DNA of 5,197 nucleotides from an uncultured Bacillota bacterium (GTDB lineage: Bacteria > Bacillota > Clostridia > Peptostreptococcales > Anaerovoracaceae). Below are positions 1-5,197 of the stretch, in pieces (positions within the stretch are counted from its first letter, which is position 1; each line of letters starts with the position of its first letter). The stretch spans positions 1-5,197 of the forward strand of contig CAMJRV010000216.1 of the NCBI GenBank assembly GCA_946408315.1, read 5' to 3'. Both the position numbers and the translations under genes were made by a program. The notes under the pieces were generated by a model. That model made no database searches and was not told the DNA's origin. It was given only the letters and a program-made list of their open reading frames with translations.

Positions 1-878
1 GAATCATAGGCAGGCCGAACGTCGGCAAATCCACGCTGTTGAACGCGATCCTCGGTGAGAAGATCGCAATTACGACAGACAAGCCTCAGACGACCCGAAA
101 CAGTATACGGGGAATCTACACGAAAAGAAACGGCCGGGAAGACGATTGCCAGATGATCTTTATCGATACGCCGGGAATCCACAAGCCCAAGAATAAGCTG
201 GGCGGCTATATGACGGAGATGGCGGTCAATACGTTTAAAGAGGTAGAGGTAGTCGTCTTTATCGTGGACGACGAGCTGTCCGCCGGTCCGGGAGACAAAT
301 ATATCCTCGAATTGCTGAAGGATATCGATACGCCGGTTTTCCTCGTCATCAATAAGATAGACAAGCTGGGGCCGGAAAAGTATCGGAGGATTTTCGAAGA
401 ATATCAGGCTCTGGACCTCTTTGCCGATATCATAGGAGTGTCGGCGCTGTCAGGAAAGAACGTCGATGTGCTGCTTGCGAAAATCGAGGCAAGACTGCAG
501 GAAGGACCGATGTATTTTCCTGAGGATATGGTCACCGACCACCCCGAGCGCTTTATCGTCAGTGAAATCATCCGGGAAAAACTGCTGTTGTATCTGGATG
601 AGGAAGTTCCCCACGGCGTTGCCATCGAGCTGGAGAGTTATAAAGAAGAGCCGAATCTCACCAGGATCGGCGCGGTTATTTACTGTGAGAAAAAGTCCCA
701 TAAGGGTATCATTATAGGAAAAGAAGGTAAAAAACTGAAAGGCATCGGAAAGAGCGCCCGGATTGAGATCGAAGGGCTGCTCGGAACGAAGGTCTTTCTG
801 GAGTTGTGGGTCAAGGTAAAGGAGAACTGGAGAGACAGCGACTTTTTGCTTTCCAGCTTTGGATACCGGAAAGAATAA
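1..878 (+). CDS. era: GTPase Era, 5'-truncated by the window edge
   Basis: Era is an essential Ras-like GTPase that binds the 3' end of 16S rRNA through a KH domain and assists 30S subunit maturation at ribosomes near the membrane. The open frame runs from the left edge (first whole codon at base 3) to TAA at 876-878, giving 291 visible residues. Compared with the usual length of about 300, only some 8-12 N-terminal residues are missing. Visible motifs, numbered from the first whole codon: Walker A/G1 GRPNVGKST at 3-11, the switch I threonines in PQTTR near 28-32, G3 DTPG at 55-58, G4 NKID at 117-120 and G5 SAL at 147-149. The C-terminal KH domain has its GxxG loop as IIIGKEGKK near 236-244, followed by the typical Era ending (WVKVKENWRDSDFL, then a final FGY). 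The TTG at 39 lies inside the P-loop helix and is not the real start. Nothing is odd about the gene apart from the edge truncation. The next gene starts 31 bases downstream. Confidence 0.97.
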   Translation, partial: IIGRPNVGKSTLLNAILGEKIAITTDKPQTTRNSIRGIYTKRNGREDDCQMIFIDTPGIHKPKNKLGGYMTEMAVNTFKEVEVVVFIVDDELSAGPGDKYILELLKDIDTPVFLVINKIDKLGPEKYRRIFEEYQALDLFADIIGVSALSGKNVDVLLAKIEARLQEGPMYFPEDMVTDHPERFIVSEIIREKLLLYLDEEVPHGVAIELESYKEEPNLTRIGAVIYCEKKSHKGIIIGKEGKKLKGIGKSARIEIEGLLGTKVFLELWVKVKENWRDSDFLLSSFGYRKE

Positions 879-909
879 CAGGGGATGAAGAAAGACAAGG
901 GGGATAAGG

Positions 910-996
910 ATGGGATCAAGAAAGCGGAATTTTAGATTCCGGAATGTGCTGGCGCTCTGTACGATTGTGCTCCTGTGCAGTCAGCCTGTGTACGGT
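910..996 (+). other. Signal peptide of the WG-repeat protein
   Basis: Residues 1-29 show the classic three parts. The n-region is rich in Arg and Lys (R4, K5, R6, R9, R11). The h-region is VLALCTIVLLC. The polar end SQPVYG is followed by Ala-Asp. Cleavage after G29 (V at -3, G at -1) is the most likely signal peptidase I site. The two cysteines lie inside the hydrophobic core and lack the small residue at -1 needed for a lipobox, so a lipoprotein is unlikely. Confidence 0.8.
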
Positions 997-2574
997 GCCG
1001 ATTATCAGGCGGGGCAGTCGTTGGTGGCAAAGGATCAGGCAAAGGCGAGCAGGGGATTTCATTTCCCGGGCCTGGAGATTACATGGCTGGATTTTGGAGA
1101 TGATTATATCAGACATTACTCCACCATGCCGGGTCAGTTTGCCGAAGGGATCTTCACCCTTCCCATCGGCCGCGGGATTGCTCCCGGCAAAGTAGACTCC
1201 TGGGATGTGACTTTTGACGTGACAGGAACGATTTTAACGGAGGGAGATTACGATGAGATCCATCGTTTTTCCGACGGGATGGCCCTGGTGGTAAAATATC
1301 TTCCCCGTGAAAATGAGTCCGCAAGGCATGGACCGCCTCCCGAATCGCAGGCAGGGTATATCGACCAGACCGGAAAAGAGATAATCCCCCTCGGGAAGAT
1401 TGACGGTCTTTTTGCCGAATTCCATGAAGGGCTGGCGGCTTTCGGAGACTATGAGCAGAAGCGGGGCTATATCGATAAGGCAGGCAAGGTGGTAATCCCG
1501 CAGATTTACTTGAATGCAGGAGATTTTTCCGAGGGGCTTGCTCCGGTCCAGAGCCTCGATACAAAGCTTTGGGGCTATATCGACAGAGAAGGAGCTATGG
1601 TCATTCCCATGGAGTACGACGGGGCAGAGCCGTTTCATGACGGCGTGGCTTTCGTAGCGAAGAACGGGCTGGCCGGGTATATCGATAAAACCGGGAAGAC
1701 GGTCATCGATTTTCAATTCAAGGCGGATGAGACGGCCGGCGAAGGCAGAAGCTTTTCCGGCGGACTGGCTGTGGCGTCGGACGATACGGGGAGATACGGC
1801 TATATCGACAAATCGGGAAGCTTTGTGATCCCGGCAAAATATCGGCAGGCCGATCCTTTCCAAGGTGATCTGGCGTTTGTCTCTTCCGAAAATCCGACAT
1901 ACCTCAACGGCTACGGATCTTCTTATCTGATCAACAGGAAAGGAGAACGGATCACTCCGTTATGGTCTTACGGCTTTTTCAGCGGAGAAACCATGGAGGA
2001 TGGGCTGTTCCGTGTGTTGTATCCTTACGGTACCAATTCGAATCAATCATTTGCCGTAATAAATTCTTACGGTGCGGAGATTATTCCTGCTTCGCTGGGC
2101 ATAAAATATATCAGTCCGTTCAATGAGGGTGCCGCATTGATCCTCTGCTCAGATAAAGAGGGAAAGATGGCTGTCGGGCTTGTGAAAAAGCCGGAGGACA
2201 TTGACGGAAAGAAAGGCGGCAGGCTGATTCAGGTCTATCTGGACGGAAAACAGCTCGATTTTGCAGATACAGACCCTGTCATTGAAAATTCCAGCACCCT
2301 GGTTCCCATGCGGGCCGTCTTTGAAAGCCTGGGCGCGGAGGTCTCATGGGATGCGAAAAATCAAGCCGTTACCGGTACGAAGGATGGGACCAGGGTTTCT
2401 TTGAAGATCGGAGACAGCAAGGGTTATGTCAACGGCAAAGCGGTGGAGCTTCCTGTACCGGCAAAAATTCAAAATGCGAGAACGCTGGTTCCTTTAAGAT
2501 TTGTGGCGGAAAGCCTCAATGCGGAGGTAACATGGGATGATGCGGCAAGGACGGTCAGCATCAGTACGAAATAA
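910..2574 (+). CDS. Secreted WG-repeat protein with C-terminal copper-amine-oxidase-like (stalk) domain
   Basis: This 554-residue exported protein has no catalytic motif I can recognise. Residues 1-29 form a signal peptide: the basic start MGSRKRNFRFR, a hydrophobic core around 13-23, and a likely signal peptidase I cut after VYG. No lipobox is convincing. Residues 149-393 hold WG/KWG-type repeats of the form GYIDxxGxxxIP, starting at 149, 186, 222, 256 and 297, with degenerate copies near 339 and 381 and a weaker one before 149. The repeat length is about 34-42 residues. Only the third copy keeps the literal WG; the others have AG, RG or YG. Residues 440-553 match the copper amine oxidase N-terminal-like domain, with two internal copies of the LVPxRxVxESLxAEVxWD motif (464-481 and 526-543). 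That domain is common in Clostridia and Paenibacillaceae surface proteins and does not imply amine oxidase activity. ATG at 910 follows a purine-rich site AAGGGGG (897-903) plus AAGG directly before it. The stop lies 14 bases before recO, suggesting co-transcription. A role at the cell surface, perhaps ligand binding or wall association, is inference. Confidence 0.88.
   Translation: MGSRKRNFRFRNVLALCTIVLLCSQPVYGADYQAGQSLVAKDQAKASRGFHFPGLEITWLDFGDDYIRHYSTMPGQFAEGIFTLPIGRGIAPGKVDSWDVTFDVTGTILTEGDYDEIHRFSDGMALVVKYLPRENESARHGPPPESQAGYIDQTGKEIIPLGKIDGLFAEFHEGLAAFGDYEQKRGYIDKAGKVVIPQIYLNAGDFSEGLAPVQSLDTKLWGYIDREGAMVIPMEYDGAEPFHDGVAFVAKNGLAGYIDKTGKTVIDFQFKADETAGEGRSFSGGLAVASDDTGRYGYIDKSGSFVIPAKYRQADPFQGDLAFVSSENPTYLNGYGSSYLINRKGERITPLWSYGFFSGETMEDGLFRVLYPYGTNSNQSFAVINSYGAEIIPASLGIKYISPFNEGAALILCSDKEGKMAVGLVKKPEDIDGKKGGRLIQVYLDGKQLDFADTDPVIENSSTLVPMRAVFESLGAEVSWDAKNQAVTGTKDGTRVSLKIGDSKGYVNGKAVELPVPAKIQNARTLVPLRFVAESLNAEVTWDDAARTVSISTK
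1354..2088 (+). repeat. Array of WG-type coding repeats (GYIDxxGxxxIP)
   Basis: This region encodes at least five clear and two degenerate tandem units of about 34-42 residues. At the DNA level each clear unit has a core close to GG-TATATCGA, seen near 1356, 1467, 1572, 1677 and 1799. Between cores lies a more variable part that usually ends in FxxGLA or FxxGVAFV, as expected for this beta-rich repeat family. The units are diverged in DNA outside the core, so this is an old protein-level repeat and not a recent amplification. Confidence 0.8.
2227..2571 (+). other. Duplicated copper-amine-oxidase-N-like (stalk) domain
   Basis: Residues 440-554 of the WG-repeat protein. The two halves share the motif LVPMRAVFESLGAEVSWD (464-481) and LVPLRFVAESLNAEVTWD (526-543), 62 residues apart. 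Each is preceded by a short beta-hairpin-like stretch (VYLDGKQLDF and GYVNGKAVELP). This is the typical two-motif arrangement of family PF07833, found at the N- or C-terminus of many exported Clostridia proteins, where it is thought to be a surface-associated structural module. Confidence 0.85.
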
Positions 2575-2588
2575 ATGAAGGGCTTGAC

Positions 2589-3356
2589 ATGTTTACGGAT
2601 ACGGAAGGGATCATTTTCAGACAGGTAAAAACCGTCAACGGACGCAGGATGGTCCTCTTATTTTCTCGAAAATACGGCAAGATCAGCGCCGGAACGAGCA
2701 TCGGAGAAAAGGGAAAGAACAAATCCTCCCTTGCGATGAGGCCGTTTACATATGGACGATACGAGCTGTTTAAGAACAGGGACAGCTACAATATCAACAG
2801 TGCCGAGGTGATCCGGAGCTATTACCGTATCGGTGAGGACGTTGAGAAGTACATGTATTGTTCTTATGTGCTGGAGTTTACGGAAAAGCTGCTTCAGGAA
2901 GAAGAGCCCGCTCCTGGAATTTTCGGCATGATTCTGGATTTTTTTGACATGATGGAGCAGCGTTCCAGGAAATACTTTTCCCTTATTCTGGCCTATCAGA
3001 TCAAGGTGCTGCAGGAGGTTGGATGCCGCCCGCAGGTGAATCGCTGCGTCGTGTGCGGGGAAAAAGGGGAGCCCGCGCTTTTCCATGTCAAGGAGGGAGG
3101 GATCGTTTGCAGTCGGTGTTGTTTAAATTTTCATGATAATCAGAATGATGCGTTGATTTATCAAGCAAATTTTGCTATAGTTAATATATTGCGATATATT
3201 CTTGATACCCCATTAAAAAGCTTTAAAAATCTGGCCCTGGATGCGGAGCTCCAGAAACAGCTGGCCAGGATCATCAAAAGCTACATCGCATATCATCTGG
3301 ATATCGGCGAACTGAAGAGCGAAAGCTTTTTAACAGTTGAAATTGACAAATCGTAG
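2589..3356 (+). CDS. recO: DNA repair protein RecO
   Basis: RecO works with RecR (and RecF) to load RecA onto SSB-coated single-stranded DNA and also anneals complementary strands. The 255-residue length is normal for the family. The N-terminal OB-fold shows the typical start (TEGIIFRQVK, then GKISAGTSIGEKGKNKSS, residues 6-47), followed by a helical domain. A four-cysteine zinc site is formed by CVVC at 153-156 and CSRC at 174-177, as in most Gram-positive RecO proteins. ATG at 2589 follows GAAGGG (2577-2582) with 6 bases between. It starts 14 bases after the WG-repeat gene, so the two are probably on one message. The stretch coding residues 178-214 is strikingly AT-rich and uses codons such as ATA, TTA, CGA and CTT that are scarcer in the rest of the gene. 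The protein there still reads as normal RecO, so I do not call it a disruption. Confidence 0.95.
   Translation: MFTDTEGIIFRQVKTVNGRRMVLLFSRKYGKISAGTSIGEKGKNKSSLAMRPFTYGRYELFKNRDSYNINSAEVIRSYYRIGEDVEKYMYCSYVLEFTEKLLQEEEPAPGIFGMILDFFDMMEQRSRKYFSLILAYQIKVLQEVGCRPQVNRCVVCGEKGEPALFHVKEGGIVCSRCCLNFHDNQNDALIYQANFAIVNILRYILDTPLKSFKNLALDAELQKQLARIIKSYIAYHLDIGELKSESFLTVEIDKS
3153..3181 (+). promoter_or_regulatory. Candidate sigma-A extended -10 promoter inside recO
   Basis: TTGATT (3153-3158) resembles the -35 box TTGACA. TATAGT (3176-3181) resembles the -10 box TATAAT, with an optimal 17-base spacer and an extended -10 TG at 3173-3174 one base upstream. Transcription would begin near 3188, about 220 bases before the UBA-DUF4342 start codon. 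It lies in the AT-rich island, which favours melting. I infer it could drive the UBA-DUF4342 gene and glyS independently of era and recO. This is a motif match only. Confidence 0.5.
3164..3176. repeat. 13-base palindrome in the promoter spacer
   Basis: AGCAAA-T-TTTGCT is a perfect inverted repeat with 6-base arms. It lies between the candidate -35 and -10 boxes of the recO-internal promoter and overlaps the extended -10. The position would suit an operator for a repressor, but short palindromes arise by chance in AT-rich DNA, so function is unproven. Confidence 0.35.
3183..3200. repeat. 18-base inverted repeat at the predicted transcription start
   Basis: AATATAT-TGCG-ATATATT has perfect 7-base arms and a 4-base centre. 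It spans the predicted start point of the recO-internal promoter. As RNA the stem would be all A-U and weak, so if it matters it is more likely a protein site than a terminator or riboswitch. Confidence 0.35.
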
Positions 3357-3396
3357 GTTTGTGATTTCGCAGTGAATAACTGAAAATATTTGAAAT

Positions 3397-3401
3397 GGAG
3401 G
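3397..3401 (+). promoter_or_regulatory. Strong ribosome binding site of the UBA-DUF4342 gene
   Basis: GGAGG sits 7 bases before the ATG at 3409. It is the best Shine-Dalgarno sequence in the window and settles the start. The 52-base gap to recO is otherwise AT-rich with no hairpin. Confidence 0.85.
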
Positions 3402-3408
3402 TAAGATT

Positions 3409-4023
3409 ATGGAGATTACATTAGAAAAGATCGAACTGGTCAAGGACAGGACAGGAGTAAGCTATAAAGAAGCAAAGGAAGCTCTTGAAGCCGCTGAGGG
3501 GAGCGTAGTGGACGCGATCATCGACATCGAAGAGTCTATCGACATCAGGAGCAAGAATAAGTTTGCGGAACAGAGTTCGCACATCGTCGACAAGGTGAAG
3601 GAAGCAGTCAAGAAGGGGAACGTTGCTAAGATCATCGTCAAGAAAAACGAGGAAATCATACTGAACCTTCCGGTAAACATCGGCATCGTCGGAACGGTAT
3701 TGGCGCCATGGGCTGCCGTAGCAGGAGTTATTGCCGCATTCGGAACGAAGTGCAGCATTGAGCTTGTGAAAGACGATGGGGAAATTATCGACATCAGCGA
3801 GATGGCAACGGATACCTTTGATGAAGTGAAGGAAAAGGGCTCTGTCGTTGTGGACGAGGTAAAGTCAAAGAGCGCCGATGTGATTGCAAGCGTGAAGGCA
3901 AAGACGAGCGACGCGATCAACAAGGCGAAGAAGAGCGACGACGGCTGCTGCAGCTGCGGTACCGAAGAGGAATGCGACGATAGCTGCACCTGTGGATGCG
4001 AAGACGACGAAAAAGAAGAATAA
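3409..4023 (+). CDS. UBA/TS-N and DUF4342-like protein with amphipathic repeat and cysteine-rich tail
   Basis: Function is unknown. Four regions can be seen in the 204 residues. Residues 5-42 (LEKIELVKDRTGVSYKEAKE onward) match a UBA/TS-N three-helix domain like that at the start of elongation factor Ts. Residues 58-121 resemble DUF4342: a charged helix, the strand KIIVKKNEEIILNLPVN, then a hydrophobic Gly/Ala-rich segment (about 87-111) that could enter or cross the membrane, then a short strand with C115. Residues 138-175 form an 11-residue repeat (DEVKEKGSVVV, DEVKSKSADVI, ASVKAKTSDAI), as in amphipathic lipid-binding or LEA-like helices. Residues 180-197 hold seven cysteines, followed by an acidic end. 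There is no signal peptide. ATG at 3409 is fixed by GGAGG, and the gene ends in tandem TAA codons. It sits between recO and glyS, an arrangement I recall from other Clostridia, but no partner is established. Membrane association and metal binding are inference. Confidence 0.85.
   Translation: MEITLEKIELVKDRTGVSYKEAKEALEAAEGSVVDAIIDIEESIDIRSKNKFAEQSSHIVDKVKEAVKKGNVAKIIVKKNEEIILNLPVNIGIVGTVLAPWAAVAGVIAAFGTKCSIELVKDDGEIIDISEMATDTFDEVKEKGSVVVDEVKSKSADVIASVKAKTSDAINKAKKSDDGCCSCGTEEECDDSCTCGCEDDEKEE
3820..3933 (+). repeat. 33-base-period coding repeat (11-residue amphipathic units)
   Basis: Residues 138-148, 149-159 and 160-170 align without gaps as xxVKxKxxxxV/I, with a partial fourth unit NKAKKS after them. 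Lys and Val/Ile recur at the same positions, while the DNA has diverged at third positions. An 11-residue period fits a straight amphipathic helix of the synuclein, apolipoprotein or LEA type. Confidence 0.65.
3946..3999 (+). other. Cysteine-rich acidic C-terminal tail
   Basis: Residues 180-197 of the UBA-DUF4342 protein contain Cys at 180, 181, 183, 189, 193, 195 and 197, spaced by Ser, Gly, Thr, Glu and Asp. An acidic end (EDDEKEE) follows. The density (7 in 18) and the CC, CxC and CxCxC patterns resemble small metal-binding tails. No known zinc-finger or ferredoxin spacing fits exactly. Confidence 0.6.
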
Positions 4024-4035
4024 TAAGACAACTTA

Positions 4036-4054
4036 GAAATGGTAGGTAGTTATG
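4036..4054 (+). promoter_or_regulatory. Weak ribosome binding region of glyS
   Basis: The 28-base gap before glyS holds GGTAGGTAG just ahead of ATG at 4052, a poorer Shine-Dalgarno match than that of the preceding gene. It resembles the leader of that gene (GAAATGG, then AGGTA, then TTATG). There is no room for a T-box leader, terminator or promoter in this gap, so glyS depends on transcription from upstream. Confidence 0.55.
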
Positions 4055-5197
4055 AGCAAAGAATTTTCGATGGACAAGATTACAGCACTGGCAAAATCAA
4101 GAGGCTTTGTTTTTCCAGGCTCTGAGATTTACGGCGGACTGGCGAATACGTGGGATTACGGACCGGGCGGAGTAGAATTGAAAAATAACGTAAAGAAAGC
4201 CTGGTGGAAGAAGTTCGTCCAGGAATCCAAATACAATGTCGGTCTTGACGCGGCCATCTTAATGAACCCGAAAGCATGGGTTGCGTCGGGGCACGTGGGC
4301 GGATTTGCAGATCCTCTCATCGACTGCAAGAGCTGTAAAGCGCGTTTTCGGGCTGACAAATTGATTGAAGACTACATCAAAGAACACGACGAGATGACAG
4401 TAACCGTAGACGGCTGGTCCAACGAAAAGCTGGAAGCCTACGTCAAAGAAAAGGCAATTCCGTGTCCTGAATGCGGAAAGAGCGACTATACATCGATCCG
4501 TCAGTTCAACCTGATGTTCAAGACGTTCCAGGGAGTGACGGAAGATTCCAAGGCGGAGATTTTCCTGAGACCGGAAACGGCTCAGGGAATCTTTGTAAAC
4601 TTCAAGAATGTCCTGAGAACCTCTAGAAAGAAAATGCCCTTTGGAATCGCCCAGGTCGGCAAATCTTTCCGAAATGAGATCACCCCCGGCAACTTCACGT
4701 TCAGAACGAGAGAGTTTGAGCAGATGGAACTGGAGTTCTTCTGCAGACCGGGGACCGATCTGGAATGGTTTGTCTATTGGAAGGAATACTGTGTCAACTG
4801 GCTGAAAGCTCTCGGCATGAAGGAAGAAAACATCAAGCTGCGGGATCACGAACAGGAAGAGCTTTCTCACTATAGCAACGCGACTACCGATATCGAATAC
4901 CGCTTCCCCTTCGGGTGGGGCGAGTTGTGGGGAATCGCCGACAGGACCGATTTCGACCTGAAGCAGCATATCGACCACTCGGGTCAGGATATGTCCTATC
5001 AGGATCCCGAGACAAATGAAAAATACGTACCGTACTGTATCGAGCCTTCTCTGGGCGCAGACAGGGTGACGCTGGCTTTCATGGTGGAGGCTTACGACGA
5101 AGAGATCCTGACCGATGCAAACGGCAAGGAAGACGTTAGAACAGTGATGCGTTTTCACCCGGCGCTGGCTCCGTTTAAGGCTGCGGTGCTGCCCCTT
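4052..5197 (+). CDS. glyS: Glycyl-tRNA synthetase, single-chain (alpha2) type, 3'-truncated by the window edge
   Basis: This class II enzyme charges tRNA-Gly with glycine using ATP in the cytoplasm. The frame from ATG 4052 stays open to the right edge, giving 382 codons of an expected 460 or so. Most of the C-terminal anticodon-binding domain is therefore outside the window; it begins around [14 protein letters not shown] at 369-382. The start fits the family ([20 protein letters not shown] then [14 protein letters not shown]). A zinc-binding insertion shows CKSC at 92-95 and CPEC at 138-141. The catalytic core has [11 protein letters not shown] (171-181), motif 2 at [19 protein letters not shown] (206-224) with E229 nearby, and motif 3 around EPSLGADR (331-338). 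This is the eukaryote/archaeal-like alpha2 form, not the two-subunit GlyQ/GlyS form found in many bacteria. ATG at 4070 is an in-frame alternative but has no ribosome binding site. The gene follows the UBA-DUF4342 gene by 28 bases and is probably co-transcribed with it. Confidence 0.96.
   Translation, partial: MSKEFSMDKITALAKSRGFVFPGSEIYGGLANTWDYGPGGVELKNNVKKAWWKKFVQESKYNVGLDAAILMNPKAWVASGHVGGFADPLIDCKSCKARFRADKLIEDYIKEHDEMTVTVDGWSNEKLEAYVKEKAIPCPECGKSDYTSIRQFNLMFKTFQGVTEDSKAEIFLRPETAQGIFVNFKNVLRTSRKKMPFGIAQVGKSFRNEITPGNFTFRTREFEQMELEFFCRPGTDLEWFVYWKEYCVNWLKALGMKEENIKLRDHEQEELSHYSNATTDIEYRFPFGWGELWGIADRTDFDLKQHIDHSGQDMSYQDPETNEKYVPYCIEPSLGADRVTLAFMVEAYDEEILTDANGKEDVRTVMRFHPALAPFKAAVLPL

Larger units (their letters stand above)
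3121..3230. other. AT-rich island inside recO
   Basis: By hand count this 110-base stretch has 27 G or C bases (about 25%), against roughly half in the flanking coding sequence. It keeps the recO frame open. It contains an extended -10 promoter-like sequence, two inverted repeats and a HindIII-like AAAGCTTT palindrome at 3217-3224. The low GC comes mostly from synonymous choices (for example ATA, ATT, TTA, AAT), which suggests a constraint at the DNA level or a recombined segment. Confidence 0.7.

Noticed and set aside
39..41. TTG at 39 as the start of era
   Set aside because: It falls just after the P-loop GRPNVGKST, which is encoded in the same frame from base 9. Starting here would remove the nucleotide-binding loop.
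885..935. Small open frame ATGAAGAAAGAC (16 codons) between era and the WG-repeat gene
   Set aside because: It overlaps the next gene in another frame, is very short and Lys-rich, and the well-supported start at 910 explains the purine-rich stretch as a ribosome binding site.
1234..1863. Minus-strand open frame of 209 codons opposite the WG repeats
   Set aside because: The apparent repeats in it (VDIA, IDIP) are the antisense image of the GYID repeat codons, not independent conservation.
910..2574. Copper amine oxidase activity for the 554-residue protein
   Set aside because: Only the N-terminal-like stalk motif is present. There is no catalytic amine oxidase domain, topaquinone tyrosine motif or copper-binding histidine set.
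3343..3348. Perfect TTGACA at the end of recO as a -35 box
   Set aside because: At 16-18 bases downstream the sequence is TTTCGCAG-like, with no acceptable -10 box. The AATAAC further on is about ten bases too far away.
3462..4031. Minus-strand open frame of 189 codons opposite the UBA-DUF4342 gene
   Set aside because: Its Ser/Phe-rich translation is what reverse reading of Lys/Glu/Asp codons produces. The + strand gene has recognisable domains and a strong ribosome binding site.
4259..5158. Long open frame on the minus strand (299 codons) opposite glyS
   Set aside because: It lies wholly within the clear glycyl-tRNA synthetase gene, has no ribosome binding site that I could see, and its translation matches no family I recognise. 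It is a shadow of codon bias.

Overview
The window looks like part of a chromosomal housekeeping operon from a low-to-moderate-GC Firmicute, most likely an anaerobic member of the Clostridia. This rests on four things seen in the sequence: strong GGAGG-type ribosome binding sites, a single-chain (alpha2 type) glycyl-tRNA synthetase, an exported WG-repeat protein with a copper-amine-oxidase-like ('stalk') C-terminus, and the gene order era / recO / UBA-DUF4342 / glyS. The genus cannot be fixed from this stretch. No RNA genes, insertion sequences, CRISPR arrays, phage genes or recognisable defence genes were seen.

Layout: all five genes lie on the + strand, with gaps of about 14 to 52 bases and no intrinsic terminator that I could find. 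(1) The Era GTPase, missing only its first few residues at the left edge. (2) A 554-residue secreted WG-repeat protein. (3) RecO, the recombination mediator. (4) A 204-residue protein with an N-terminal UBA/TS-N domain, a DUF4342-like hydrophobic domain, an 11-residue-periodic amphipathic helix and a cysteine-rich acidic tail. (5) The first 382 codons of glycyl-tRNA synthetase, running off the right edge. No stretch of more than 300 bases lacks a gene.

How they fit together: era (30S ribosome maturation), recO (recombinational repair) and glyS (tRNA charging) are housekeeping functions that are often neighbours in Clostridia. The exported WG-repeat protein between era and recO is an unrelated accessory insertion. 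The UBA-DUF4342 protein between recO and glyS has no established function. An AT-rich island (about 25% GC by hand count) inside the 3' part of recO carries a convincing extended -10 promoter and two inverted repeats. I infer that the UBA-DUF4342 gene and glyS can be transcribed from inside recO, separately from era.

The window is mostly ordinary core genome. The points most worth a second look are the multi-part UBA-DUF4342 protein and the promoter island embedded in recO.
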